Shown piece after piece: positions 8,265 to 16,637 of a DNA stretch of 64,000 bases. Position 1 is the first letter of the stretch, and every line of letters starts with the position of its first letter. The notes beneath the pieces are model-generated. The model saw only the letters and a list, made by a program, of their open reading frames with translations, ran no database searches and was not told the DNA's origin. The position numbers and the translations under genes are program-made. The DNA lies in NCBI RefSeq assembly GCF_042676065.1, contig NZ_JBHTJO010000001.1, positions 1,054,001-1,118,000 of the forward strand, in the 5' to 3' direction. This stretch comes from Methyloligella solikamskensis (GTDB lineage Bacteria > Pseudomonadota > Alphaproteobacteria > Rhizobiales > Methyloligellaceae).

Positions 8265-9662
8265 ATGACCAACGAGTTCGTCCCGCTGCTCTATCTGCTG
8301 GCGTCTGTCTTCTTCATTCTCGCGCTTCGCGGGCTGTCTTCGCCGGAGACGTCGCGCCGCGGCAACTTCGTCGGCATGATCGGCATGGCCATCGCCATCG
8401 TCACCACGCTGGCAGTGGCCGCGCCGGAAGATCCGGTCACCTGGGCTATGATCGCCGGCGGTATCGCGGTCGGCGGCATCGTCGGCGCGGTCATTGCGCG
8501 CCGGATCGCCATGACGGCCATGCCGGAGCTGGTCGCGGCCTTCCACTCTCTGGTCGGCCTCGCCGCGGTGCTGGTGGCGGGCTCCGCCTTCTACGCGCCG
8601 GAAGCCTTCGGCATCGGCGAGCCGGGCAATATCGCCATCCAAAGCCTGGTGGAGATGTCGCTCGGTGTGGCCATCGGCGCCATCACCTTCACCGGCTCCA
8701 TCATCGCGTTTGCGAAGCTGTCGGGCCGCATGTCGGGCGCGCCGATCACCTTGCCTGGACGGCATCTGATCAACCTCGCCCTCGCCATCGGTCTGGTGGT
8801 GCTGGTGGTGCTGTTCTGCCAGCAGCAGACGGCGGTGCTGTTCTGGGCAATCGCCGGCCTTTCGCTGCTGCTCGGCATCCTGATCATCATCCCCATCGGC
8901 GGTGCGGACATGCCCGTCGTGGTCTCGATGCTCAACTCCTATTCGGGTTGGGCGGCGGCCGGTATCGGCTTCACCCTTGGCAACACGGCGCTGATCGTTA
9001 CCGGCGCGCTGGTGGGGTCTTCGGGCGCGATCCTGTCCTACATCATGTGCAAGGGCATGAACCGCTCCTTCATCAGCGTGATCCTGGGCGGCTTCGGCGG
9101 CGAGACTGCGGGGCCTGTGGGCGGCGACGGCGAGCAGAAGCCGGTCAAGCTCGGCTCGGCCGAGGATGCCGCGTTCCTGATGAAGAATGCGGGCAAGGTC
9201 ATCATCGTGCCGGGCTACGGCATGGCGGTGGCGCAGGCTCAGCATGCGCTGCGCGAGATGGCCGACACGCTCAAGGAAGAGGGCGTGGAGGTGAAATACG
9301 CCATCCATCCGGTGGCGGGCCGCATGCCGGGGCACATGAACGTGCTCTTGGCCGAAGCCCAGGTGCCGTACGACGAGGTGTTCGAGCTGGAGGACATCAA
9401 CAGCGAGTTCCCCCAGGCCGACGTCGTCTACGTCATCGGCGCCAACGACGTGACCAATCCGGCCGCGGAGGACGATCCGTCCTCGCCGATCTACGGCATG
9501 CCGGTTCTCCAGGTCTGGAAGGCGGGCACGGTGCTCTTCAACAAGCGGTCGCTCGCGTCCGGCTATGCGGGCATCGACAATCCGCTCTTCTATCGCGACA
9601 ACACCATGATGGTGCTGGGCGATGCGAAGAAGATGACCGAAGAGATCGTGAAGTCGCTTTAG
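8265..9662 (+). CDS. pntB: NAD(P) transhydrogenase subunit beta (PntB)
   Basis: Beta subunit of the transhydrogenase: about nine membrane helices (residues 1-265) forming most of the proton channel, then the cytosolic NADP(H)-binding domain III. Landmarks in the latter are VIIVPGYGMAVAQAQ, HPVAGRMPGHMNVLLAEA and VIGANDVTNPAA. Together with PntAA and PntAB it makes NADPH at the expense of the proton gradient. The start is the ATG two bases after the pntAB stop; a longer upstream extension would lie inside pntAB. The operon ends here, and a palindromic repeat begins about 20 bases downstream. Confidence 0.95.
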   Translation: MTNEFVPLLYLLASVFFILALRGLSSPETSRRGNFVGMIGMAIAIVTTLAVAAPEDPVTWAMIAGGIAVGGIVGAVIARRIAMTAMPELVAAFHSLVGLAAVLVAGSAFYAPEAFGIGEPGNIAIQSLVEMSLGVAIGAITFTGSIIAFAKLSGRMSGAPITLPGRHLINLALAIGLVVLVVLFCQQQTAVLFWAIAGLSLLLGILIIIPIGGADMPVVVSMLNSYSGWAAAGIGFTLGNTALIVTGALVGSSGAILSYIMCKGMNRSFISVILGGFGGETAGPVGGDGEQKPVKLGSAEDAAFLMKNAGKVIIVPGYGMAVAQAQHALREMADTLKEEGVEVKYAIHPVAGRMPGHMNVLLAEAQVPYDEVFELEDINSEFPQADVVYVIGANDVTNPAAEDDPSSPIYGMPVLQVWKAGTVLFNKRSLASGYAGIDNPLFYRDNTMMVLGDAKKMTEEIVKSL

Positions 9663-9681
9663 CTCGGTGCTGGAGCAGCCG

Positions 9682-9727
9682 ATCCTTCGAGGCTCGACGC
9701 GTTCCGCGCCGAGCACCTCAGGATGAC
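9682..9727. repeat. Dispersed palindromic repeat, copy 3
   Basis: Begins ATCCTTCGAGGCTCG and ends CACCTCAGGATGAC, with a GC-rich self-complementary centre (GACGCGTTCCGCGCC). It directly follows pntB and sits about 57 bases before the remains of the GIY-YIG gene. Copy 4 lies at the other end of that pseudogene in the opposite orientation. Confidence 0.82.
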
Positions 9728-9783
9728 GGCTGCTTGGGTGCCATCTTTCGGGGCGCCATTTGGCCGGCTGCTTGGGGCTGCGG

Positions 9784-10072
9784 ATGGGGTGCTACGTCTA
9801 CATCCTTCTATGTCGGGAGCGCGACCGGGGATGATCTCACGCCTCGGATCGACGAGCACCAGTCCGGCACGATCAGGGGTTACACGTCTTCGAGGCTACC
9901 CGTCGAGCTGGTCTGGTCGGAGCATTTCGATCGCGTGACAGATGCCATCGCAGTCGAACGGCAGCTAAAGGGCTGGAGCCGCGCCAAGAAGGCAGCTCTT
10001 ATTCATGGAGACTGGGATCGCGTGAGTGCCCTTGCGAGAAGGCGGGCGGGGCGAGAGAAGCCGTCATCCTGA
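9784..10072 (+). pseudogene. GIY-YIG nuclease-like gene (UPF0213/YhbQ type) broken by a ~20-bp deletion
   Basis: The start is preserved as ATG GGG TGC TAC GTC TAC ATC (MGCYVYI), and the rest is in another frame: SFYVGSATGDDLTPRIDEH ... VELVWSEHFDRVTDAIAVER ... LKGWSRAKKAALI. Intact relatives read YVYILRCADGS-[YF]YVGS, so about six residues (LRCADG) are missing. The switch from frame 1 to frame 2 at bases 9802-9806 fits a 20-base deletion, possibly between two TCCT repeats. The GIY motif is split and the first half of the active site is lost, so the product is not expected to work. It is flanked by palindromic repeats on both sides. Confidence 0.82.
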
Positions 10073-10100
10073 GGTGCGCGCGGAGCGCGCCTCGAAGGAG
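10063..10100. repeat. Dispersed palindromic repeat, copy 4
   Basis: TCATCCTGAGGTGCGCGCGGAGC then GCGCCTCGAAGGAGG; near-identical to copy 1 except that the last bases read GGAGG instead of GGATG. It overlaps the very end of the GIY-YIG pseudogene, supplying its TGA stop (in CCTGAGG) and thus its final residues. Confidence 0.8.
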
Positions 10101-10199
10101 GCGGCTTCGGGCTTTCGGCCCCAAACTTGAGGCAATTGCCGGTTAGGCATGTGCGAAGGTGCGCCGAATTCGCGCTTTCAGATAAACTAAGGGCGGAGT

Positions 10200-11075
10200 A
10201 TGTCTCGCTCCATGTGGCTCGGTATCTTTCTGCTTTTCGTGGCGGCCTACGCGATCATCTGCGTGGGCGCCTATCGCATTCACCGACATTTCGTCTACAA
10301 GCCCGACCCGACCTATACGGCGCCTGAAGAAACGGCGTTGGAGGCTGTCGAGGAGGTGCGGTTCAAGACGCCGGACGGCGTGACCCTGATCGGCTGGTGG
10401 GTGCCGGGACGCGAGGGCATGCCGACGCTACTCTACTTTACCGGCAATGGCGGATCGGTCGCCGGCCGCGCCCACAAGATCGACGAGATCAAGCGGGCCG
10501 GCTACGGGCTCTTCATGCTGAATTATCGCGGGTTCGGCGGCTCCGAAGGCAAGCCGACGGAAGCCGACAACATCGCCGATGCCGAGCTCGCTTACGATCT
10601 CCTCATGGAGCGCGGCCTGAAGCCGAAGGATATCGTGATCTACGGCGAGTCCTTAGGTACCTCGGTGGCAACCCAGCTTTCCCTGAAGCGCCCGGCCAAG
10701 GCCCTGGTGCTGGAAGCGCCGTTCACTTCTGCGGTCTCCGTCGGCCGGCTGACCTGGTGGTTCCTGCCGCTGCGGCTGGTGATGGTCGACAAATACAAGA
10801 CCATCAACGTGATCGATCAGGTCGACATGCCGCTTCTGATCGTGCACGGCAAGCAGGACAGCGTGATCCCGCTCTATATGGCCGAGCAGCTCTACGCCAA
10901 GGCGCCGGATCCGAAGCAGATGGTGGTGTTCCCGGAGGCCGATCACAATGACCTCTACGAGCACGGGGCCTTCGTCACCGTCGACGAGTACCTGCAGGGG
11001 CTGGATAAGGAAAAGGCCGCTGGCGGCCAGTCCTCCAACACCAAAAAGCCCGCAAGCGCCGAGGCTGCGGGCTAG
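10200..11075 (+). CDS. Membrane-anchored alpha/beta hydrolase (Bem46/ABHD13-like)
   Basis: Serine hydrolase of unknown substrate. An N-terminal membrane anchor (residues 5-25) is followed by an alpha/beta hydrolase domain. The probable triad is Ser151 in YGESLGTS, Asp220 in VHGKQDSVIP and His249 in EADHNDLY. The LNYRGFGGSEGKPTE segment is typical of the Bem46/ABHD13 branch, which is described as lipid or thioester hydrolases. The C-terminal residues (KKPASAEAAG) are low-complexity and are encoded by bases that also form a terminator for the opposite strand. A GGAG-type site precedes the ATG. It stands alone between the repeat region and rpsU. Confidence 0.85.
   Translation: MSRSMWLGIFLLFVAAYAIICVGAYRIHRHFVYKPDPTYTAPEETALEAVEEVRFKTPDGVTLIGWWVPGREGMPTLLYFTGNGGSVAGRAHKIDEIKRAGYGLFMLNYRGFGGSEGKPTEADNIADAELAYDLLMERGLKPKDIVIYGESLGTSVATQLSLKRPAKALVLEAPFTSAVSVGRLTWWFLPLRLVMVDKYKTINVIDQVDMPLLIVHGKQDSVIPLYMAEQLYAKAPDPKQMVVFPEADHNDLYEHGAFVTVDEYLQGLDKEKAAGGQSSNTKKPASAEAAG
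11043..11073 (-). terminator. Rho-independent terminator for rpsU, inside the end of the hydrolase gene
   Basis: On the minus strand an 8-bp stem AGCCCGCA/TGCGGGCT with an 11-base loop is followed by TTTTTGG. It lies 65 bases past the rpsU stop. On the plus strand the same bases encode the last codons of the alpha/beta hydrolase, and the stem overlaps its TAG. Confidence 0.75.
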
Positions 11076-11137
11076 GGTGACGGTTCCGGGGCGAGGCGTC
11101 CCGGTCGTCTCAGTCTAAAAGAAAAAGCAGATGCGCC

Positions 11138-11365
11138 TTAGCGGCGACGGCCACGTCCGGCGACGAGACCTTCACGCTGGGCGCGCTTGCGGGCCAGCTT
11201 GCGAGCGCGACGGATGGCTTCCGCCTTCTCGCGGGCGCGCTTCTCGGAGGGCTTTTCGTAGTAGTTCCGCAGCTTCATCTCGCGGAACACGCCCTCGCGC
11301 TGCATCTTCTTTTTCAGGGCACGAAGCGCCTGATCAACATTGTTATCGCGTACAACGACTTGCAC
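11138..11365 (-). CDS. rpsU: 30S ribosomal protein S21
   Basis: Small basic ribosomal protein of the 30S subunit, located near the mRNA exit side and anti-Shine-Dalgarno. The sequence begins with MQVVVRDNNVDQALRALKKK and continues with MQREGVFREMKLRNYYEKPSEK, the S21 signature, then an Arg/Lys-rich helix and a short GRGRRR tail. The start is a GTG; no ATG exists near it, and relatives begin at exactly this residue. A GGAG lies 11 bases upstream, which is a long spacing. A terminator follows within the next gene. In Rhizobiales rpsU usually follows purEK; here a glycosyltransferase on the other strand separates them. Confidence 0.93.
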   Translation of the reverse strand: MQVVVRDNNVDQALRALKKKMQREGVFREMKLRNYYEKPSEKRAREKAEAIRRARKLARKRAQREGLVAGRGRRR

Positions 11366-11544
11366 TTGAGTGCTATCTCCGAATAGTCGTGATCTTGAAG
11401 GATCGAAGCGGGTCAAAGCCCACGCCGGGGTAACGGCGGTAAGGGCCGACCTCGAATCTGGGGCAGTACCTAGCAAAAGGACCGCCGCTTGTCCAGCGAG
11501 CATAAGACGGTTGGGAACCTGGTAAGGTTCCAAAGGGGGGCGGT

Positions 11545-12798
11545 TTGAAGGTTCTGCTGTTCACGTTCGGTACGCGGGGCGATGTCCAGCCCTATGTGGC
11601 GCTTGGGGCGGCCCTGGTCCGCATGGGCCACGAGGTGGCGCTGTGCACCGGGCAGGGCTTCGACGATTTGATCAGCGAGCACGGCATCGAGCCGGCAACG
11701 GTCTCCATCGATTTCCGGGAGATCATCAACCTTCCCGTCGCCCATGAAGCCTTCCGCAGCATCGCTGGCCGTTTCAGGGCCATGCGTGAGTTCAAGGGGC
11801 TGGTCAGGATCCAGTTCGACGAGATGTGGGGGATGGCGCAGGAGTTCCGCCCCGACGTCATCGTCTATCACCCGAAAGGTTTCGCGGCCCAACACATCGC
11901 CGAGGCGCTTGGTGTGGTCGCCATTCCGTCCACCCTGCAGCCGGCCTTCGTGCCCACCGGCGCGTTTCCGAATCCCTTCACGCCGCTGCCCGATCTCGGC
12001 TGGATCGGCAACCGGCTGAGCCACGATCTGATCGACCGGGTGACGCGCTGGGCGCAGAAATCCCTGATCGGCAAGTGGCGGGAGAGCAAGCTCGGCCTCG
12101 ATATGCGGGGGCCGACCAATTTCTTCGAAGGCTACGACCCGGCCGGACGGCTGCGGCAGCGGCTGCACGGCTATAGCCGCTATTTGGCGCCGGCCCCGGA
12201 CGACTGGACGGAGCGGGAGCGGATCACCGGCTATTGGTTCCTGGACCAGACATCCCATTTCCAGCCGCCGCCGGCGTTGGAGCATTTCCTCGCCAGCGGG
12301 CCGCCGCCTGTCTATGTGGGCTTCGGCAGCATGCCAGCGGAAGACGTGAAGCGGCAGACCAAGACGGTGATCAAGGGCCTGAAGCTGGCGGGCATGCGCG
12401 GTGTGCTGGCCACGGGGTGGGGCGGTCTCGATCCCGAGCCGACGGACGGCATGTATACGCTCGAAGAGGTCCCGCACGACTGGCTGTTCCAGCGCTGCGC
12501 CGTGGTGGTGCATCACGGTGGGGCGGGCACGACCCATGAGGGGTTGAGATGGGGCCGGCCGACGGTGATCTGCCCCATGGGTGTCGACCAGCCCTATTGG
12601 GGCCGCCGTGTGAATGCCCTCGGGGCGGGGCCGAAGATGCCGCCCTTGCGCGCGTTGACGCCCAGCGGACTGGCGCGGGCTCTGCAGGATGCCCGGAGCT
12701 GGGATACGCTTTCGCGGGCCGCGGAAATCGGCTCGGCCATCGGCCAGGAGCGCGGCGCGGAGGATGCTGCGGGGATGATCGACGCGCTGACGTTTTAG
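11545..12798 (+). CDS. GT1/GT28-type glycosyltransferase (sterol/UDP-glucosyltransferase-like)
   Basis: GT-B fold enzyme that transfers a sugar from a nucleotide donor to a lipid or small molecule. The N-terminal acceptor domain starts MKVLLFTFGTRGDVQPYVALG, a pattern shared with sterol 3-beta-glucosyltransferases. The donor site is in the C-terminal half: PPVYVGFGSM, then VVVHHGGAGTTHEGLRWGRP and CPMGVDQPYWG. The TTG start has GGGGGG six bases upstream. The acceptor cannot be read from the sequence; hopanoid, sterol or glycolipid substrates are possible. It stands alone on the plus strand between rpsU and purK, which suggests insertion into a normally contiguous block. Confidence 0.85.
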   Translation: MKVLLFTFGTRGDVQPYVALGAALVRMGHEVALCTGQGFDDLISEHGIEPATVSIDFREIINLPVAHEAFRSIAGRFRAMREFKGLVRIQFDEMWGMAQEFRPDVIVYHPKGFAAQHIAEALGVVAIPSTLQPAFVPTGAFPNPFTPLPDLGWIGNRLSHDLIDRVTRWAQKSLIGKWRESKLGLDMRGPTNFFEGYDPAGRLRQRLHGYSRYLAPAPDDWTERERITGYWFLDQTSHFQPPPALEHFLASGPPPVYVGFGSMPAEDVKRQTKTVIKGLKLAGMRGVLATGWGGLDPEPTDGMYTLEEVPHDWLFQRCAVVVHHGGAGTTHEGLRWGRPTVICPMGVDQPYWGRRVNALGAGPKMPPLRALTPSGLARALQDARSWDTLSRAAEIGSAIGQERGAEDAAGMIDALTF

Positions 12799-12810
12799 GG
12801 GCGGGGGCCC

Positions 12811-13896
12811 CTAGCTCGATTTCGGCGAGATCTTCGTGAAGTGGCCCATCTTGCGGCCCGGGCGGGTCTCGGCCTTGCCGTAGAGATGAAGCGCGACGCG
12901 CTCATCGGCCGCCAGTTTCGGCCAGCGGTCGACATCGTGGCCGATCAGGTTGGTCATCACCGCATCGGAATGGCGGCCCGTGGGGCCCAACGGCCAGCCG
13001 GCGATGGCGCGGATGTGGTTCTCGAACTGGCTCGCCTGGCAGCCATCGATGGTCCAGTGCCCGGAATTGTGCACCCGCGGCGCAATCTCATTCACCACCA
13101 GCTCGTCGGCATCGCCTTCGCAGTGGAACATCTCCACGCAAAGCACGCCGACATGCTCCAGGGCGCTCGCGATCTTGCCGGCGATCTCGCGAGCCTTATA
13201 GGTGCAGTTGCCGGTGATGTTGGCGGGGATGCGGCTGCTGGACAGGATGCCGTCCTGGTGATGGTTCTCCGCCACGTCATAGAAGCCGAGCGTGCCATCC
13301 AGGGCGCGGGCGACCACGACGGAAACCTCCCGGTCGAATTTCACGAAGCCTTCCAGGATGGCCGGCTGGCCGCCGATCTCTTCCATGGCCGCTTCCGCGT
13401 CGTTCACCTTGCGGACCACCACCTGCCCCTTGCCGTCATAGCCGAAGCGGCGGGTCTTGAGCAGGGCAGGGGTGCCGAGCTTTTCCACCGCCTTGCGTAG
13501 ATCATCGGCCGTATCGACGGCGACGAAGGGCGCAACGGGGATGCCGAGCTCCTCGACGAATTGCTTCTCCAGAAGCCGGTCCTGGGTGATGGCAAAGGCG
13601 CGGGCCGGCGGTGCGACGCGGGCACCCTTGGCAGCGGCGTCCAGCGCGCCGGCCGAGACGTTCTCGAACTCGCAGGTGATCACATCGACGCCTTTTGCGA
13701 ACTCGGCGATCTTCGCTTCGTCGTCATAGGCGCCGATGACCGTTTCCGCCGCGAACTGACCGGCCGGCGAATCCGGCCCGTCGGCGTAGATATGCACTTT
13801 CAGGCCGAGACGGGAGGCGGCCACGGAGAGCATGCGGCCGAGCTGGCCGCCGCCGAGGATGCCGATCGTTCCGCCGGGTGGGAGCATCTCGCTCAT
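12811..13896 (-). CDS. purK: 5-(carboxyamino)imidazole ribonucleotide synthase
   Basis: ATP-grasp enzyme that carboxylates AIR to N5-CAIR in de novo purine synthesis. The N-terminal part shows GTIGILGGGQLGRML, followed by the ATP-grasp domain with LKTRRFGYDGKGQ, the EGFVKFDREVSVVVAR segment and NEIAPRVHNSGHWT. Its length (361 residues) is usual. It is 27 bases downstream of purE in the same direction, forming the purEK operon. The C-terminal end converges with the glycosyltransferase gene, 12 bases apart. Confidence 0.95.
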   Translation of the reverse strand: MSEMLPPGGTIGILGGGQLGRMLSVAASRLGLKVHIYADGPDSPAGQFAAETVIGAYDDEAKIAEFAKGVDVITCEFENVSAGALDAAAKGARVAPPARAFAITQDRLLEKQFVEELGIPVAPFVAVDTADDLRKAVEKLGTPALLKTRRFGYDGKGQVVVRKVNDAEAAMEEIGGQPAILEGFVKFDREVSVVVARALDGTLGFYDVAENHHQDGILSSSRIPANITGNCTYKAREIAGKIASALEHVGVLCVEMFHCEGDADELVVNEIAPRVHNSGHWTIDGCQASQFENHIRAIAGWPLGPTGRHSDAVMTNLIGHDVDRWPKLAADERVALHLYGKAETRPGRKMGHFTKISPKSS

Positions 13897-13923
13897 GAGC
13901 GTCTCAATCCTAGTCTTCCGGGC

Positions 13924-14454
13924 CTAATCTTCCGGGGCGTGGGCGACGGAGTCGCTTTGGGCCTTGCGCCAGTCGTCAACGCGCTGGGCGAGCTCCGGAT
14001 CGGAGATGGCGAGGATCTGCGCCGCGAGCAGCCCTGCATTGGTGGCGCCCGCATCGCCGATGGCCAGGCTGCCGACGGGCACCCCGGCGGGCATCTGGGC
14101 GATGGAAAGCAGGCTATCCAGGCCCTTCAGAGCGCGGCTCTCGATGGGTACGCCAAGCACAGGCAACGGCGTCATGGAGGCGGTCATGCCCGGCAGGTGG
14201 GCCGCACCGCCGGCGCCGGCGATGATCACCTTCAGGCCGCGGGGCTTCGCTTCCTTGGCGTAGCTGTAGAGCCGGTCGGGCGTGCGATGGGCGGAGACGA
14301 TGCGCGTCTCGTAAGGCACGGCCAGCTTGTCCAGCACCTCGGCCGCCTTCTGCAGGGTCGGCCAGTCGGACCGGCTGCCCATGATGATCCCGACGCTCGG
14401 CGTGTCGGTGCTGGGGTTCTCTGCGCCTGCCGTGTCTGGCTTAGGCTCGCTCAT
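13924..14454 (-). CDS. purE: 5-(carboxyamino)imidazole ribonucleotide mutase
   Basis: Class I PurE, converting N5-CAIR to CAIR, the step after PurK. The conserved core is complete: VGIIMGSRSDWPT, ETRIVSAHRTPDR with the active-site His, IIAGAGGAAHLPGM and LPVLGVPIESRALKGLDSLLSI. The N-terminal 20 residues (TAGAENPSTDTPS) are a non-conserved extension. It is the first gene of the purEK operon, and DUF465 lies upstream in the same direction, as is common in this order. Confidence 0.95.
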   Translation of the reverse strand: MSEPKPDTAGAENPSTDTPSVGIIMGSRSDWPTLQKAAEVLDKLAVPYETRIVSAHRTPDRLYSYAKEAKPRGLKVIIAGAGGAAHLPGMTASMTPLPVLGVPIESRALKGLDSLLSIAQMPAGVPVGSLAIGDAGATNAGLLAAQILAISDPELAQRVDDWRKAQSDSVAHAPED

Positions 14455-14579
14455 CGATTGCTTTCCGGCGCACCTTGCGCCTCTCTCAGGAAAAGCGCGC
14501 GATTATAGGGTTGCGCAAGGGCTTGGCAAGGTGGCGCGGGTGGATTTTCCAAGGCGCCTCAAGCGCTCATCGAGACCGC

Positions 14580-14786
14580 TCAGGCGATGATATCGGGGAG
14601 CAGAATGTCCTCGATACGCGCGATCTCGTCCTTGAGGAGAAGCTTCTTCTTCTTCATCCGCCGCAGCTCGAGCTGATTGGCAAAGCCCGACTCCTCCAGC
14701 GCGTTGATGGCGCTGTCGAAGTCGCGATGCTCCTGCTTCAGGCGCTCCAAGGCCTGGCGGAGCTCTACAAGCTCCTCGCTTTCCAT
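14580..14786 (-). CDS. DUF465 (YdcH-like) small coiled-coil protein
   Basis: A 68-residue helical protein of the DUF465 family with the characteristic RMKKKKLLLKDEIARIE stretch near the C-terminus and an N-terminal coiled coil (LVELRQALERLKQEHRD). Function is unknown. GGAAGGA lies seven bases before the chosen ATG, so I exclude a longer frame that runs 22 residues upstream. A second DUF465 gene starts about 250 bases away in the opposite direction, making a divergent pair. Confidence 0.88.
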   Translation of the reverse strand: MESEELVELRQALERLKQEHRDFDSAINALEESGFANQLELRRMKKKKLLLKDEIARIEDILLPDIIA

Positions 14787-15039
14787 CGGAGTGTCCTTCC
14801 GCCCCTCTTGATGCCGCCGGGCCTCTTCCGGCGGGCTGGCCCCCTGCTTCAAAGGACGGGCGGAGTATCACTCGGCAAAGGTGGCAGGCGCAAGGCGATG
14901 GCGGCGGTTTTGCGCAATAGCAGCGGCGGCTTTGTGGCCCTGAAACAATTTGTGAGCAGTCCCTCCATATGAGCGTTAGACAAGGCCGATGCGTTCGGTC
15001 AAACTCGATGATCCACATATCTAAAGTGGAGGTCTCGAT

Positions 15040-15216
15040 ATGGCGCTTGACGCACATCTCACTGAACTCTCCGAGAAGCACAGGGCTTTGGAGCGGCAGA
15101 TTGAGCAGGAGGAGGCCAGGCCAATGGCCGATCCCATCAAGATCACCGGTTGGAAGCGCAAGAAGCTGCGTCTCAAGGACGAGATGGAACGCCTCAAGCA
15201 GCAGTCGCCTCATTAA
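15040..15216 (+). CDS. DUF465 (YdcH-like) small protein, second copy
   Basis: A 58-residue protein starting MALDAHLTELSEKHRALER and ending with the DUF465 signature WKRKKLRLKDEMERLK. GGAGG sits seven bases before the ATG. The central part (EEARPMADPIKITG) replaces the segment seen in the neighbouring copy, as in the common short Rhizobiales form. It is divergently oriented from the other DUF465 gene, with a shared 250-base control region. It falls below common length cut-offs for gene calling. Function is unknown. Confidence 0.88.
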   Translation: MALDAHLTELSEKHRALERQIEQEEARPMADPIKITGWKRKKLRLKDEMERLKQQSPH

Positions 15217-15329
15217 GAGGGGCACGGTCCCGGTCTGACGGGACTTGAGACGACGACGTTACGAAAATTGCGGGCTTGTGGCCCAGGCGATGGCTTTATG
15301 GGCCGGATGACGCGTGGCTGATCTGATCC

Positions 15330-15704
15330 CTAGATCTCGGCGTCGCCGGTGCCGCTCAGCCATTCGCGGGCCTCTTCCATCTGGTCGGGCTTGAACTGGC
15401 GGGCTTCGCATTTCGTGAAGGGTGCCACGAGCTCCGACCAGAGGTCGAAGATGGTCGCTTCGCACACGACGGCGCAGCGGTCGAAGTCGCGCAGGTGCCG
15501 CAAGGAAAAGCGGATGTCGTGCCAGAAGGCGCGCGCCTCCATGCCGTCGAAGCTCTCGAAGATCTCCATGAGCCGGACCTCGCCATGGCGCTCGATAAAG
15601 GCTTCGAGCTTCTCGGCCACCTCGTCGAATTCCTCCGTCGAGACCTTGCCGGCGATGCGGATTTCGGCCGTTTTAGCGTTGTCGAACTCCTTGTAGCTCA
15701 GCAT
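15330..15704 (-). CDS. SpoIIAA/STAS-like domain protein
   Basis: A 124-residue single-domain cytosolic protein resembling the SpoIIAA-like (STAS-related) family. It starts MLSYKEFDNAKTAEIRIAGKVS, contains LEAFIERHGEVRLMEIFESFDGM, then a helix with WHDIRFSLRHLRDFDRCAVV, and ends with REWLSGTGDA. Family members have no established enzyme activity and may bind nucleotides or partners. It stands alone, with a 234-base gap containing no other gene on its upstream side. Confidence 0.78.
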   Translation of the reverse strand: MLSYKEFDNAKTAEIRIAGKVSTEEFDEVAEKLEAFIERHGEVRLMEIFESFDGMEARAFWHDIRFSLRHLRDFDRCAVVCEATIFDLWSELVAPFTKCEARQFKPDQMEEAREWLSGTGDAEI

Positions 15705-15938
15705 CGATGTCTCAGATCCTCAAGCGCGTTCATGGGCGAGGTGACCGGCCCCACTGGCCGGCGCACGCCGCATGGTATCGGCGTGCGCTGCGCCTGCCTA
15801 GCACGGGGTTCGCTTGGCGCGACGAGGGTCGCTCATAGGGGAAGTGCATCTTGCGACCAAAGGGGGAACGTTTCCCAAGCGCGAGAAGTTAATGGGACAA
15901 GTGATATCGGAGACACCTAAGGACGGACGGAGCTCCCC

Positions 15939-16610
15939 ATGCGAGTGAACAAGATCGTCGCTTCTCTTTGGATGGCCAGTGCCGCGATTTTCGGGCTGGG
16001 TGTCTTTCTGATGGCCCAATCGGCTATTGGCCCGCTGGATGTCGCCAAGGCGCTAGACACCGAGGCTGTCACGCCGCTGGAATACCAGGCAGCAATCCGC
16101 GAGACGACGGCGCAGAAACCGCAGGCCAAAGGGCCTGTGGCTGCGAAGGACGCGGCACCTGATATGAAGTCTGCAACGGCTTCGGATGTGCATGGGACGA
16201 TGCCCCTGCCGGCCAAGAAAGAAGGCGGGCCCGACCAGTGGGTCAAGGTCGCCGGCACCGATGCCGTGATGCGGTCCGAGCCTGCCGCGGGCGCCCCGAT
16301 GATCGTGGCCTTCCCTGTGGGCCGAAAGCTGTTCGTTCAGGACGAGAAGGACGGCTGGACAAAAGTGGAAGAGCCGAAGACGTCTACTGTCGGCTGGATC
16401 CAGGCGGATCAGCTCGCCAAGCCCGGCGAAATGCGCATGGCGCGGCTGGGCAACGAGAACCGGCCCGGCCGGACTGGCCCCGCACTGGATGAAAGCGAAT
16501 CCGCTTATTCCGACGATTGGGCCATGGAAGTGGAAGAGACCAGCGTGCGCCATGAACGGCGCCGCGGTCCCCTGGGCGGCATTCTCCGCCGGGCCTTTGG
16601 CGGCCTCTAA
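15939..16610 (+). CDS. SH3 domain protein with N-terminal membrane anchor
   Basis: A 223-residue envelope protein. Residues 8-27 form a membrane helix or signal anchor (LWMASAAIFGLGVFLMA), residues ~30-95 are a variable linker, and ~97-165 form a bacterial SH3-like domain (VKVAGTDAVMRSEPAAG ... KDGWTKVEE ... VGWIQADQL). Such domains usually bind peptidoglycan or peptides in the periplasm. The C-terminus is basic (RHERRRGPLGGILRR). GGAG precedes the ATG at a suitable distance. No operon partner is evident. Confidence 0.8.
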   Translation: MRVNKIVASLWMASAAIFGLGVFLMAQSAIGPLDVAKALDTEAVTPLEYQAAIRETTAQKPQAKGPVAAKDAAPDMKSATASDVHGTMPLPAKKEGGPDQWVKVAGTDAVMRSEPAAGAPMIVAFPVGRKLFVQDEKDGWTKVEEPKTSTVGWIQADQLAKPGEMRMARLGNENRPGRTGPALDESESAYSDDWAMEVEETSVRHERRRGPLGGILRRAFGGL

Positions 16611-16637
16611 GGGTTTCGCCCCTAGGCCGATTAGTCT

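Noticed and set aside
8259..9716. 485-codon open frame antisense to pntB
   Set aside because: Composition (many His, Arg, Asp) is that of a mirrored coding strand; pntB is unambiguous.
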